Assembly (NCBI GenBank): GCA_013396635.1
Contig: WBMW01001277.1
Location: 394,373-458,372, forward strand
Length of the DNA: 64,000 bases
Direction: 5' to 3'
Source: Penelope pileata
Taxonomy: Eukaryota; Chordata; Aves; Galliformes; Cracidae
The translations under genes and the position numbers were made by a program. The first letter of the stretch is position 1. Each line of letters opens with the position of its first letter. Shown here piece after piece: positions 1 to 12,420 of this stretch. The notes beneath the pieces are model-generated. The model made no database searches, had not been told where the DNA came from, and worked only from the letters and a program-made list of their open reading frames with translations.

Positions 1-3000
1 CATCTTTCAAGGTTACAGTTAGGTAGATGTTCTGAAAGTGGATGTTTTCAGAAACATGCAGTGGCGCTTGCACTGAATACTTCAGCACATTCTTCACACT
101 TGTGTCTAAGGAGAAGTATTTAAGGAATTTGGTTAACAGCCTTTGTTCTTGCAAATATTTTAGCTTGGAGACACCATTCTTGTGTTTGTGTATTCTGTGA
201 TTTCAGTGTCACTTGTGAACTCAGTTTAAGTAGATTAAAAAAACTAATTACAAAATTCTTTTTCAACAATTTGGCACCAGTAGAAATAGAGCACAGTCCT
301 GGGTTTCAGGACTCCTACACATAACCCCAAATCCCTGAATTCCACCTGCAGTAGGTGCTATGTTCAGCTCTAATTTTTTATTTCAGCTTGAAAATCGCAG
401 GAGTTTAAAAACTATATATATGCATATATTCTTTTCTGCAAACTGCATAAAAAGCAGAGCAGTGTTACCTTCTGAGGAATATTTTCAAATTCTGAAGGCG
501 TGAATACAATAGAAATGTACAGAAGTGGAAATGCAGCTTATTTTTCTCAGTGACAAGAATAGAAATACTTTTAAAAATGAACTATATTTAGATTGGTGTT
601 CAAAAATAACTTCTTTTCAGTTTGTAAATCAGCCCAGTGAACGTTAGGACACTAGGACGTTAAGGACAATAATAGGAAATGGTAATCCTTAAACAAATGC
701 TTGTATACTGTGTTACTTAAGGAGAATCTAGTGTGAGATTCTATCATTCCAGCCTTCAGAATTACTGTGGGCATGCCAGGTGCAACTATCGCACCGTTTT
801 TTGTTTTTTTAATGTATGGTTTCCTTTGATAATCACATCAAAGCGTGTTGACTTTCTCGCTTTGCTGCTTTTAAAAGATCTGATCTTTAAGTGCAAACCA
901 CATCTGAACATTGTGAGCTCAATAAAATGTGATATGTTCACAAACGTTTCTTGGAGATACAGCAAAAGAAAATATTCAAGTTGGTTGAATATTCTGTGAG
1001 TTGGTTGGTTTTTTTTTTGATTTTGTGCAGGTTAGATAAAGTATGTTTTTCAATGTATCAGCCAACAGCATCAGGTTACAGAAGAGATGATCTTGAATTC
1101 TGGGAACACCATTCATGCTTTTTTATCACCAGCCATATGTTGAGTTTTGCCTAAGCTCAGTATGTGACCTCTATAGCGCACCTTCTCCTGCCAGTTAAAT
1201 AATCTCTTCTGGCCTTCAGCTGATTGGCCAGTCAGGGTCACCTTTTATACTTTTCCTATATTCTAGCCATAAGCTGGCCTAGCTCTAGGCATTCTTCTTG
1301 CTTTAAAGGCCAAAAGGCCAAAGAAATATTTATATACATTATTCAGATTTCAAAATAAGCATGAAGCTACAGTTTGCACAAATTTTGGAGTCAGAATTTG
1401 AAATAGTATTTTAGAATTTGGAGTTAGAATTTTAAATAGAAAAGAACAGAAAAGTGACAACTCATTAAATGTACAAAGCATGAAGAGTTGTGGTTTATTT
1501 GTAATTAAAGCTTTGCAGATCACTGGATGGCCATGAATATGCAACTCTTCAGTATGGGTTTGGGCTGGCCTCTTGAAAGACTGTCATTCATAGGACCTCT
1601 GTGTTTGCTCCCTGGAAAGAAATACACAATTATTGGTTCTGAAGGGGCCCCCAGCACATTCCTTTAAACATGGTGGGGAAAAGGCAGGAGGAGCTTATCC
1701 TGGTGAAGGCCAGAGCCACTATTCTTCCCATGAAAAGAAGACCCCAAAGCAGAGCTTGGTGGCAAACACTTCTTGCTTGCTTTAAGGTGGACATGCATCA
1801 TTAAATTCAAGAGAGGACAGGCGGCTGATGAAGAGCCAGGGCTTTTCAGAAGTTGCTGCTTATTAGTGAGAAAAGCTTTCACAAAGTGGAATGACCCACG
1901 TTTAGCAGTAGCTGATGTATAATTAAGCTGCCACCCAGATGCCTGAGGGGTTCATTTAATTACCATTGATTCATAGTCTCAAAGGAACTGAGAGTTCAGC
2001 CTAAAGCTCTGCATTAAAGGTGTTGTGAAAGCTTTGCTATATTTTCAGTTTAGCTAATAAATTACTAGAAGAATAGTGTCTTGCTATGACTCTTTGGAAT
2101 AGATCTGATAAATATGCTTTTGGAGGATGTAACACTGACCTTCGAATAGCTGTATTTTATACGATTGTAGGTTAAACATAATATTCCAAAGATTTAGTTA
2201 TAGCAAATATCCATATTCCAATGTTAAAAAGTAAAAATCTAATGAAGCTCTGCACAAAACAGCACATCCTAAATGAAATGTCTTGATATAGTGCTAGGAA
2301 TAGCATTCTAGGCTTTCCTTATTCACTCTAGCACTGGGTATCTCACACACACAGGATAAAATTTTCAGAAGCGCTTAAGGGATTTAGGAGCAGAAGTCCC
2401 TATTGATTTCCAGTGAAAATTCTATTCCCAGAATTCTTTTGCCAGTTCCAAAGTCACAGCATACTATCAATGCAGCATTATCATGCAACCCTGCTTGCAG
2501 CTGGGGTATTTTTCAAGGGGCCAGTTTTGTCTTTGGTAGTCTTTTAGGTTACTCGAGTGTGATTTTGGCAAACATGCCCTTAAGGTGGATGAAGTTCTAA
2601 AGAAGAATTTGTGTATGGGGTTCTGCATTTAGCCTCTGCAATCTCTTTTTGACATTACCAACAGGTATCGCTTACCAGGACTCAATAAAATGCATTTTTA
2701 TTCCAATGAGAGGTATACTGGTCTTGCAATTGAGTCAGTTTCTTCCCCAATTCTGTACCAAATTCCTATGTTAGTTTTGGGCAGTTGACTTTGGGCCAAA
2801 TCCCGTTACCCTAAGTCATGCTCAATTGTGCTGCATTTTGTGACTGCTTGTGCTATAAGCAGGACTATGCTATAAGCTATGTGCTGTAAGCATCTGGACT
2901 TTCATCTCCCCTTTGCCCACCCCCTGGAAATTCTTTGCAAGGATTTACTGGGTGTTCTCATATTGTGCCAGAAAGATTTGCTGCCCCAGATAGTCTGATT

Positions 3001-3887
3001 TTTCTGATTTCTTTTGTTTTAATTCCTGTTTTACAATGCACACCAGCATCACATAACTCTCTGATTTGGTGTCATCCAAAGTGTGATACTGTTGTTGATG
3101 TTGTTATTCAGAAGTGAAGATCTGAGAAAGGGACATTCTATTTTGTTATGGACATCCAAATTTCAAAATACAACTGATTTAAATTAGAATGAAAATCAAG
3201 ATTTTAAATGTCCATGGCAGGAAAACTCTTTTACATTGACTGATACATTTTAAATTTGTCTTACTCCACAGTGTAATGGCAGTATTTCCAAACATAAACT
3301 CTCATAAGAATTAAAGATTTATAAATTCCAGTAATAAATATTGGAGAAGGTCTGGAGTCCTCTTTTCCATGTTCTCGCCAGAGAAAATGTAGCAGAGAAG
3401 TTAACCCCAGTTCCATTGTGATTTATTTGCATATTCCTTGTGGAATTTGGTTCAGTGAAGACTTCTTGACTTCTGTAAGAAGTGAGTGATACATCTCATG
3501 AAAGCTGATGACAGATACTACATTTAGAGCACATCCAGTGAATGCTGTAGTCAAATAGTATCCTATCTGTAGGAACTTAAAACATGAAACACAAATTTTT
3601 CATTACACAGTAGTACATGTAGTACAATCTAATAGTATAATGGGTACTTTACAGCTAAAAGTGATGTTTTCATTTTACTGACATTGCTGTCTAAGACCAC
3701 AGCTGAGTGAACAGTGCACCTATAGGAGTCTTGGAACCAGTCTTGCACCTGACTTTCACAGCACATAAAATGTCATCTGGCCAGGCATGAAAGCCAAGCA
3801 AACTGTTGTACCTGTATTTACCTTTTGGGAACAGGTAGTACGGCCACTGTCTCTCTGCAATCTTTATTGTGTTTTTTGTTTTAACAG
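1..3887 (+). other. DMD: Intron 64 (3' part)
   Basis: This AT-rich intron sequence ends in a pyrimidine-rich acceptor, TTTTTTGTTTTAACAG, at 3872-3887. I looked for exon 64 (encoding the ADLNNVRFSAYR region in mammals) and did not find it, so the window starts inside intron 64. The only structure noticed is a degenerate 33-bp tandem duplication near 1384. I see no other gene or recognisable repeat here. Confidence 0.85.
1384..1449. repeat. 33-bp tandem duplication, two diverged copies
   Basis: TTTGGAGTCAGAATTTG at 1384 is repeated as TTTGGAGTTAGAATTTT at 1417, a period of 33 bp, and both are followed by AAATAG. The second copy decays after about 23 bp. It looks like a simple local duplication in intron 64. 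Confidence 0.6.
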
Positions 3888-4089
3888 TGGACCTCCTGAA
3901 TCTGTCTGCTGCATGCGATGCCTTGGACCAGCACAACCTCAAGCAAAATGACCAGCCGATGGATATTCTGCAGATCATTAACTGCTTGACCACTATTTAT
4001 GATCGTCTGGAACAGGAGCACAATAACCTGGTCAATGTTCCTCTCTGCGTGGACATGTGCCTCAACTGGCTGCTGAATGTCTATGACAC
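3888..4089 (+). CDS. DMD: Dystrophin exon 65 (EF-hand region, first part)
   Basis: The exon is 202 bp, the same as human exon 65. It starts with TG, completing a Leu codon opened in exon 64, and ends TATGACAC before donor GTACGT. It encodes DLLNLSAACDALDQHNLKQ through to CVDMCLNWLLNVYD, equivalent to human residues 3121-3188. This is the helical start of the EF-hand-like domain that packs against the WW domain to form the beta-dystroglycan-binding site. The hands of this family are degenerate and are not thought to bind calcium in the usual way. One visible change from human is Ser to Asn in DLLNLS. Start and end were chosen from the AG/GT borders and the exact match to human exon length. Confidence 0.98.
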
Positions 4090-7000
4090 GTACGTATGGG
4101 AGCTCTAAACACAGCCCTCTGAAAAGCATTCCCAGCACCACGAGGGGAAAGGGGAAAGGGCAATGAGCTGCTGCCACGTTATAAAATGAATGGCTTGAAG
4201 CTGAAGAAATGCCAATTTAAGTGAAAGTTTAGGAAACCTAATGACTTAATGGCTGCATTTAGCTTAGTCGATGCAGCCCTTGGTTAGGCTGCATTACCAG
4301 ATTTATTAAGCTAAGCAATGAAAGAGCTGGAAAACAGAACAGACTGATGTGTTCAGAGCAATTCCGGGACTGCATCTCCTCTGTTGGTCATGGCTTTGTA
4401 TGATGTTTAAAATTTCTTTAGATAAAGAAATTCAGGAGAATTATCAAGAAGCAACAGTATGAACACCGTCATATAGACTCTTGCATGTGTCTATACTTCT
4501 GGGTGCTAAACCTTTTCAGAGCTGTCCATTTTCTATAGCTTTCAATCTATAATCCTTACTCAAAGCTGGAAGAGCTTCATGGGTAATCTGATGTGTTTAC
4601 AACCCTTAGCAGTCAGGAGATTTGAGAAATGCTTCACCTACAATTTAATTTTAAAAAGTGTACCTTTAAGTGTAAATATATCGGAGTAAATTCACCTTAA
4701 GAAAATTAAAGGCGTTCCACTCAATGGCTAAGTGTTGTAGCTCAGAATGATCAGATAAATACCAACACACATTTTATAAGATAATTTTAGAATTAGCCAT
4801 TATTTTTGTATTTGGCAAATTTAGCGAAACAAGGTGTCAGTGGAAGTCTTTGTTTGTGGTTTTTTTTTTAAGGTTCTTATCAGCTGCCTTCAGCTGGACA
4901 TGCTCATTACTGTGGCAGAATGAACATTCATGTATAGAAATGGAAGGACATTAAACAATTACTGTATTCCATTGCAATTTTGGACTGTACTGAAGTGCCA
5001 TAGCATCATTCTTCCATCCACCCTTTATCACAACACTGAAACTTCAGTGGTCACCTGCAGACAAAAAAAGTACAGATCTGTACACAATCTCTTCCTGCAG
5101 GATCACCTCTGATAAGGCAGTTGCTTTTAACATCATCTGCAGCAGCTGTAGAATCCTGTGAAGTGATAACATTATATTTTTGTGTAGTGTACTGGTAGTA
5201 GGGAGTGGGGCTATATTCATTTAACTGCCAAGTTTTATTTCTTTAATCTGCTTTGGGTTTCACTGAACTACAGTCCAGTTTTGAGTTGTCATCTAATACA
5301 AATACCGTATATATGAAGATATCCAACTGGTGAAAAACAAGAAATGCCCTAGGGATGTTAATCCAGATGCAACACTAGTGGCAGAGAAGGAAAGAAAAGT
5401 AATTTCCCAGGCTGCTCCTAAGCTGGACCATCCGGTTAAGATTTGTTGTGTCCAGTCTAGCTTTCGTTATGTAGCTCTCTGTTGAAAGTAAAACATTAGA
5501 AATTATAATTGGCTGCCTCCAGGCAATTCCCTAGGTGTGCTAGGGAATTGTATATTGCAGGACTCGATGAAACACAGAGTTGTTTTATGTGTGAGGAAAG
5601 CTGCTAGCTGTTTTGCTGAAATTCAGGTTTGAATTATGCTGGTAGAGAGGTGACCTTGGGGTTACTTGTGTTTAGCTTTCATTGTAAACCTAATAGGAAG
5701 AGATCAGCTGAAGTGCATAGTAGTACTGGAGACATTTAATTCGATGTACCAAATTTTTACTCTTCTTATAATTGAAAACTGTCATTTGTAAAGATACTAA
5801 TCAAATTCACAGCCAATGACTGATCTAATTATGGGCACAGCTCTGCAAAACCAGCACGTTTCAGGTTTTTTTAATTGATCAGTTGCTCATGCTCATTTGC
5901 AGTAGCATGCTAAATTACTGGTTTGACTTGGGAGGGGAGTAGAGTGAACTGAACAACTCATGGTTCGTACAGGTTCCAATTTAATATGCCTTGCAGGGAA
6001 ATAATCATTCTACATTCTTCTCTTGTATAATTTGCATAAGCCTGGTATTCATCAGCGGGAATTTCTCAGGGCACAGATGATAATTAATTTTGAAAAGGTT
6101 TGAGGGAAAGGAGTAAAAGGAGCAGAGTGAGAAAAGCATAGATAAACAACAAATGCTTATTCATGGTGAAAAACAGAAGATACTTTTAAAAAAAAAAAAA
6201 AGGCAGAAAATTCTGTATTCTGCTTTGTCCACCATCTTCTGACTGTACCTTTTATAGGTGTTGCAGGGAACATGCATAGGTAAATGAGCGCAGTTGAGTC
6301 TGGCGGTACTCTAGTAGGATTAAGAAGGAGGCATCATCCTGGCCAAACAGTACAGCCTGGTGCATGGGTATGGCGTGCCTGGACATGACTTCGCGTATTT
6401 CCAGTGGTGTTCTTACTGGTGGCACTTCAAAACTGTTGATAAGGCTGTGCTTCCCAAAGTCGTGTTTAGACATTAGCTTACTGTGTTGTGTGTGTCTCAT
6501 TTGCATAGGCATTACGTATTTGTAATGCTGTGTGAAATGCAAGCCTTAGGGGAAGCCAGCAACGGGGAGCAAATTGAACTGAACCAGATCTCTGAGAGAA
6601 GAGCTGAAGGTTTGTCACTGCATTGCTGGCAGCATAGAGGGTGATGTTCTTATCATGCTCACATCAAACAACAAAAGGAGTAGGACAGGCTCATCATAAA
6701 CGAGTGTGAAGGTGAGCATGAGGGAAGGCCGAGTCAAGGCAGTGCAAGAACTGATGTGAAAATGGACCAGGGCCTTCAGTCTGCTCAGGTTTGGCTGATA
6801 GGAGAAGGAGCTCAAAAATCACCATTATGTTTGTGACTTAAGTATATAACTTACCTCCATTCTCCTTGGTTAAGGCAAGCTTAGTAAGCCACCTGAACAT
6901 CGTGCTTAGTCCTTCAGTCACTGTATCTGTCACTACTTCTGCGTGAGACTGTTTGTGGTTGAACTGGCAAAAGTTCAGCTATGCCCGTGGAACCACAGCT

Positions 7001-7176
7001 GCATATTTTATGTTCAGTTTCTAGCATATGTGATAGCAGGTCAGAGTATGCTATGCAAAATGGTATTTTGTGTGACTGTATTTAATAAGACTATAGTACT
7101 GTGTTAAATTTTGTAAAAGCCAACAAGTTATTACATGAATGGATTACATTATCAACCAATGTTTCTTTTCTATTAG
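4090..7176 (+). other. DMD: Intron 65
   Basis: This 3.1-kb GT-AG intron has donor GTACGT and acceptor TTTTCTATTAG. It contains a short poly(A) run at about 6188-6201 but no recognisable transposon or second gene. Short open frames are scattered and lack any known homology. Confidence 0.9.
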
Positions 7177-7262
7177 GGGTCGAACAGGAAGGATCCGTGT
7201 TTTATCTTTCAAAACTGGTGTTGTATCCCTTTGTAAAGCACACCTGGAAGATAAGTATAGAT
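7177..7262 (+). CDS. DMD: Dystrophin exon 66 (EF-hand region)
   Basis: The exon is 86 bp, the same as human exon 66. It follows acceptor ATTAG and precedes donor GTAAGT. Its first G completes the Thr codon from exon 65, and it reads GRTGRIRVLSFKTGVVSLC then KAHLEDKYR, human residues 3188-3217. It continues the EF-hand-like fold of the cysteine-rich dystroglycan-binding region. The change from human II to VV in KTGVVS is conservative. Human exon 66 starts with the same GGG, and phase agrees on both sides. A hAT-type MITE begins 89 bp after the donor. Confidence 0.98.
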
Positions 7263-7343
7263 GTAAGTCAATATAATTATTTTTATTTTTTTAGTTTATA
7301 TTCTGTTTTCATTTCTCCAATTTGTTCACTATAGTTTTGGGTA

Positions 7344-7629
7344 GTTTAGCATAGTGTTCTCCAAACTTTCTTGGTCACTGAGCATGCACCTCCCAATATA
7401 TATTTATAAATGATATACATGTACTAGTGTATTACTACATTATGTACATCACAAAACTTGCCCAAAAAAAAAGAAATTAAAGAAGGCTGAGATGAAGATG
7501 AAATAAACACAGTTTTTACTGTTTTATTTAATTTATTAACTCTACAAAAATATTTTCTTATTATACCCAAATGGATTTGCACACTCGCTGGGGTGCATAC
7601 ACCTCACTTTGGAGACCACTGGTTTAGCA
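7344..7629. mobile_element. Non-autonomous hAT-type MITE with 8-bp target duplication
   Basis: The core element at 7352-7621 (270 bp) begins TAGTGTTCTCCAAACTTTC and ends CTCACTTTGGAGACCACTG. The reverse complement of the end is CAGTGGTCTCCAAAGTGAG, so the two ends are imperfect terminal inverted repeats of about 16 bp. The perfect 8-bp direct repeat GTTTAGCA flanks both sides (7344-7351 and 7622-7629). An 8-bp duplication with CAGTGGTYCTC-like ends is the hallmark of hAT/Charlie transposons. There is no transposase frame inside, so it could only have moved with enzyme supplied by another element. The interior is AT-rich. The family name cannot be given without a repeat library. Confidence 0.85.
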
Positions 7630-8984
7630 CAACTTCATACACAAAAATGCACCTCCACACACTTGTATGGAAAAATGCAAACACTGAAATTTAATGCTTT
7701 TACATAGAAGGGTGCTAGAACACTTTTGCCATACCACAGCAGAGAAAAAAAATGTGTAAACAGAGATGAAAAAGCCAGTGAAAAAGCAGTATTGATCCAC
7801 AGGACAGCTTGCTTTGCAGCATTTTGAAATATGTTATCTTTTCAAAATATTTTCCACACTCTAGTCAAAGTCTTGCTAAATACCTTATACTTAAATATAG
7901 TTGTTATCTTTAAGTAAATATTAAAGGCATGCTGGAATTTTGCATATTTTAATGGGTCAAATCCTAAAATACTTGAAAAAATTCCACTTAAAGTTTTAGT
8001 TCCAACTGACTAATGAATCACTTCATCAGTGAGGCTGGAATCCAGAAAAGATCTACTGATAAGTGCATTTTGCAAGAGTAACTTTTTTGTTAAATTATAT
8101 GATAACACTCATACAAGCATTGAAAAAGTCCCTTCCTTTAGACTTTGTTCCAGTACTGTAGCAGTACTTCACCAATGGTAATTATTTTATTATTCTACTA
8201 ATCAAGATTGAAGAAAGCTGAAGTAAAACCAAACAATCCAACAGCGGGGTTTGTTGTATGAATTATATACGTTTATGTATACTTGGATCAAATTTTAGGG
8301 CAATCACTATGAATGTCACGATTTAGATCTTCAGATGTTTCATGTGGGTTTTGTGAAAAAGTATTCAGAGAATCTTTTAAGAAAATTCATACAGATTTTT
8401 TTTAAATGATATTCCATTGAGAAATATCAGTTGTAAAGAAAAACTTTCATTCATATATTATCGTCTCCTGTAGTTTGTATGCATGGTAATGCATAACCTC
8501 CTTTTTAAGGTCACAAAATGTGATGTTCTACTGATGGAGGAAATTCAAAGCTGAATAGTTTGTAGGAGAGGAAGGAATTATCTCTGCCAGGCTGTGGTCT
8601 GGCTTCACCATCCATGCTGAAGTCATAGTACAGCTGCTGTTAGTATTGCTGCATATTTGGGATGAGTTGTGCCTCTTAAAGATCTTCCAACATTTGTGCA
8701 GCAGAGCAGCATTGATTCTTGAAGAGCGGAATTCTTCAGACTTCCAGAGGTGAAGGAATTTTTCCCAATAATATGTCATAGAACTGGTCTTGGCAAAAGT
8801 GAAGCTGGTGTAATTAAAAAGTCATCCTTTGTCTATCCATTCCTTTATTCCTTCGGAAGGAAATGGATGTCAAAGCTGCTCTAGGAAAGTTATCTTGAAC
8901 ACTGCTGAATCACCTCTGTGATTGTATCCCTCTTGTCAGGTGAACTATTAAGGCTGCAATAAAGAGATTTTGTTTTTTCTAGTG

Positions 8985-9081
8985 ATCTCTTTCTTTCTTA
9001 CTTTCCTTCCTACCTTCTTTCCAATCCTTCTGTTTCTTTTCTTTTCTTTTTTTCTTTCCTTCTTTCTATCTTTCTTTCTTT
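8985..9081. repeat. Polypyrimidine tract, degenerate (TTTC)n/(CCTT)n
   Basis: About 97 bases are almost wholly C and T on the + strand, built from TTTC, CCTT and TTCT units, with a few A and G interruptions. It sits in intron 66, some 800 bp before exon 67. It is probably a decayed microsatellite, and mirror-like stretches could adopt triplex structure. No splicing role is evident. Confidence 0.8.
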
Positions 9082-9891
9082 GAAAAATAAGCAGAATTTA
9101 TTCAGGTCATGTATTGTCAACAGGGATATCACCAAATAAATATTGCAGCTAATGCTAACCTGATTTTTCTTATTACAAACTCTAAAACATCCTCGTTGTA
9201 TGTATGGTATAACTAATTCCCATTAAATTAAATTTGGCTTATGATAGCATAATTCTGTCCTGTAAAGATTCTTTTCTAGCATGATGCAGTAATAGAACAT
9301 GACTTAAAGTGACATTTCACTTCAAAAATGAAAACTTAATATGATACTAACATTCTCAGTGCATGGCAGGTTCTGTCATACTGTGATGTTTCTCTTTCAT
9401 TTTAGAAATATACCTGGATTAAAAGATTACGATATACTGACGTTAGGAGATCCTGTATTTCAGATCAACTCATCTGAAAGAGAATTGGATTCTGAGTTGT
9501 ACATTTATTGCTAACAGCTGAAAAAGTGCAGTGTGTTATATGAGATTGTTTTAATGTTAAAGATTATTTCTAAAACTTTTACATTGTTTAGAATCAAAGA
9601 TCATGGTTTTTAGTTGACTATATTACAGAATCACAGCTGCTATCATCAGTAACGGCACAGGCCCTGTGATAGAATGGCCTTTTTTATGGGTACAAGCCAA
9701 TAGTGCTACTAAAAATGAACACTTACTTAACAGAAGCAGTGTTTGTGGGAAGAGAAGCAGCCAAACTATGGATACATTTGCGTTCTTGTCCATCAAGGCC
9801 ATTTACCCCTTTGAAATGCTGCAAATTTCTTCCCTACGTGCTGTGTTCCCATTGTGCTGCTTCAGCCCTGGTGTCCTTCCTGTTTCTCCAG

Positions 9892-10049
9892 ACCTGTTCA
9901 AGCAGGTGGCGAGCTCCACTGGCTTCTGCGACCAGCGCCGGCTGGGACTGCTGCTCCATGACTCCATCCAGATCCCGCGGCAGCTGGGGGAGGTCGCCTC
10001 GTTCGGGGGCAGCAACATCGAGCCAAGTGTCAGAAGCTGCTTCCAGTTT
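9892..10049 (+). CDS. DMD: Dystrophin exon 67 (EF-hand region, end)
   Basis: The exon is 158 bp, the same as human exon 67, between acceptor GTTTCTCCAG and donor GTAAGT. It encodes YLFKQVASSTGFCDQRRLG, then LLLHDSIQIPRQLGEVASFG and GSNIEPSVRSCFQF, human residues 3217-3269. It finishes the second EF-hand-like unit, and the preserved protein implies strong selection. The DNA is notable: I count ten CpG dinucleotides in 158 bp and GC-ending synonymous codons throughout the middle (for example CCGCGGCAGCTGGGGGAG). This contrasts with the AT-rich introns on either side and with other exons of the gene. Confidence 0.98.
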
Positions 10050-10277
10050 GTAAGTTCATCTTTGCTCACTGTTAATGTTCTGTTACGTATCTCCTTTCCA
10101 GCTAGCCTATTACATTGAAGGGGACTGAAAATCTGGAGGAAGGATTAGGATATTGAGGATTTGTTTAATGGTATTCACTGGTTTATTTCTCTGACAAGTT
10201 ATCTATGAATTACGCTGCTGCTTTGTAGGCACTGTTTTCACTGGAAATGTGGCACTGATGAAAGAAGCCTAGGTTTT

Positions 10278-10402
10278 CACAGGACCACTGAATGGTTTGG
10301 ATTGGAAGATCATCCAATTCCACCCCCCCTGCTGTGATAGGGACACCTCCCACTAGACCAGGTTGCTCAAAGTCCCATCCAACCTGGCCTTGAACAAGGT
10401 TG
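10278..10402 (-). mobile_element. CR1 retroposon 3' fragment, truncated
   Basis: Read on the minus strand this segment gives TTCAAGGCCAGGTTGGATGG, then a GAGCAACCTGGTCTAGTGGG block, a CCCTATCACAGCAGGGGGGT stretch, and ATTGGATGATCTTCCAATCC near the end. This order is characteristic of the 3' end of avian CR1 LINEs. The 5' side is lost, as is usual for CR1, and several indels show that it is old. CR1 inserts without an ordinary poly(A) tail. Confidence 0.85.
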
Positions 10403-10509
10403 TCAAAGGTTATGTTGTCATCTAGATAGAAAGTAATTGTCGTCAGCACCTGTATCATAACCAAACCCTGCAGGCAGTGAAAGTCTTTGTTGTGGCAATT
10501 TCCACTTCT

Positions 10510-10534
10510 ATAATATTCTGAATCAGAATATTAT
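10510..10534. repeat. Perfect 12-bp inverted repeat with 1-nt spacer
   Basis: ATAATATTCTGA is followed, after one base, by its exact reverse complement TCAGAATATTAT. Further AATATTAT/ATAATATT pieces continue to about 10575, making a short AT-rich cruciform-prone stretch in intron 67. No function is apparent. Confidence 0.75.
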
Positions 10535-12149
10535 CAGATATCAATATTATATCAGAATATAATATAATATTCTGCTGCCAACACTAGATCGCTGTTTATT
10601 TATTTCACCATGTAGGTGAACAGCAATGGTTATAGTAATATTTGTGCATATACATACCAATGGCAGCCAGGTGCTTAGCAGATGGATGTGAAAGGACGAT
10701 TGTCTGAAGTTCTTTCTAGGGCTAAGGAACACTTCATGAGCTCCTTTCACTGTTAGAATGGGTAATGCCATTTTTCTTTCTAAAAGAATTTCTGCCCTAT
10801 CTGTTGAGGAATACATAGCCAACTCCAGGCTCTTTTTCACACTTAGAAATTATTTAGTCCGAGGAGGAAGGAGAAAGAGAGTTAAGGGAATTATTCATCA
10901 TTCTGCTAACCAAGAACAAAATGCAAAAGATTGAGACAGACAATTAATGAAAAAGTAGAGGATGGGAGGTAGTGTATGGTCTGTGATAACTCTCAATGCA
11001 TCTTCTACATTACAATAGAAGAAAATCCTTTGTTCATTCGCCTAACTGTCCTTTGGGGATTTTTGTTATTGGACGGGGGCAGGGGAAGTTGTTTGCTTGT
11101 TTCTTTGCCTGCTGCTCTGGTTTCAGTAGGTAGTAGTTCAGTCGTGTGACAAGTAACAAGCACACAGCAGTTTTTTTTTTAATTAATATTAATAGTTGGT
11201 AGTAATCTTCATATACACAGTGACTATAGAAACAATCTAATTCTAAAATGAACAGGATCTTCAAGTTGTGATGGGATTTTTTTTTCCAAAAATCTTTTCT
11301 TGGATTGATTCTACAGGATTCATATTTTTTCATTTACATCATTTGTGTCTTGATCTTAAATAATTCTAGTTTGTATTTGATGCCATTTCCAAATTAATGC
11401 ATTTTACAGCCATATTCTGGGTGGATAACCCAAGCTGATATATACTGTGCACAGTAGGTTTGTTAGTAGGTTAAACCCTGCTATGGCTTTCAAGGCTTTT
11501 GAAGTTCCACATGAGGCTTTCAGGTGAGACCAACACAAAATGATGCTGCAACAAATCCACGATGAGTGTCTGTATATCAAAAGGTGCTTTGAGCAAATAA
11601 CCTTCCTAGGAAATTAGGAATTGCCAGATCCTGTTGTTTTCCCAAATGAGTAGCAACCACATTTAAAAATGGTATTGAAAAACTGGTAAGGAAAGTGACC
11701 TTGGAATCTAACCAAAAAATGAGGTATTTTGGGAAAAAGGAATTATATTCTGTGTGTTTATTATAGGAAGAAAGCAGCAAAATTTGTAGCGATGGGACAC
11801 ACAAAAACAGTATTTAAAAAACAGGAGGAAGACTTGAAATAAATGGTTATTTGAATAAAATGGGTTAGCAAAATTGTCTTACTACAGCTGACAAAATGCC
11901 AACAGGCTGAATGCAGCATTGCACCTGGTTACCAGCGTTTCTAGAAGCACTTTCTCATGGTCATAAATCAGAATGCTGGAAAACCTAAGGTTTTCTTCTC
12001 TAACCTCCACTACAAAACAAGTTTTCTTCTTATCTGCATTAAAAGGAATTTTATCCTCTCCTCCTGCAGGAGAAGCCTCAGTTTTAACTTGCAGTGTGGG
12101 AGGGTGGTTTCTGACCTGGCTTGCAGCAGCAAAGGCAGTTTTCTAAGAA

Positions 12150-12420
12150 GGCTCGAAAGGGGAAAGGAGGAAAAATGTGAAAATGGGAGGACAGGTAGAG
12201 TCCTAAGGAGAGGAGCAGAAGCTCAAACATAGGGAGGGAGAGGGAACCAAGGAATGGAAAAGTAAGGGCCACCCTAAGGGAGTGCTGGTAAGAATAACAG
12301 CAGGAATAATAGCGGTGAAGGAGACTGAAAGGCAGGTTAGGATGAGACATGAAAAAAATAGCCAGGAATGGAAACAGGGAGAGGTAAGACATTTTGAGGA
12401 GGAGGGGAGGAGGGGACTGC
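12150..12420. repeat. Purine-rich (G/A) low-complexity block
   Basis: The + strand is dominated by GGAAAGGAGG, GGGAGGGAGAGGG and GGAGGAGGGGAGGAGGGG stretches for about 270 bp, with higher GC than the rest of the intron; G-rich sequence continues to about 12660. Stop codons are rare on both strands here because of this composition, which produces spurious open frames. Confidence 0.65.

Larger units (their letters stand above)
7263..9891 (+). other. DMD: Intron 66
   Basis: This 2.6-kb GT-AG intron holds a 270-bp hAT-type MITE (7352-7621) and a pyrimidine-rich TTTC/CCTT tract (about 8985-9081). The remainder is AT-rich sequence in which I see no gene. Confidence 0.9.

Noticed and set aside
9666..10118. 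150-codon + strand frame spanning exon 67
   Set aside because: Only 9892-10049 is coding; the rest is intron read on both sides of the splice sites.
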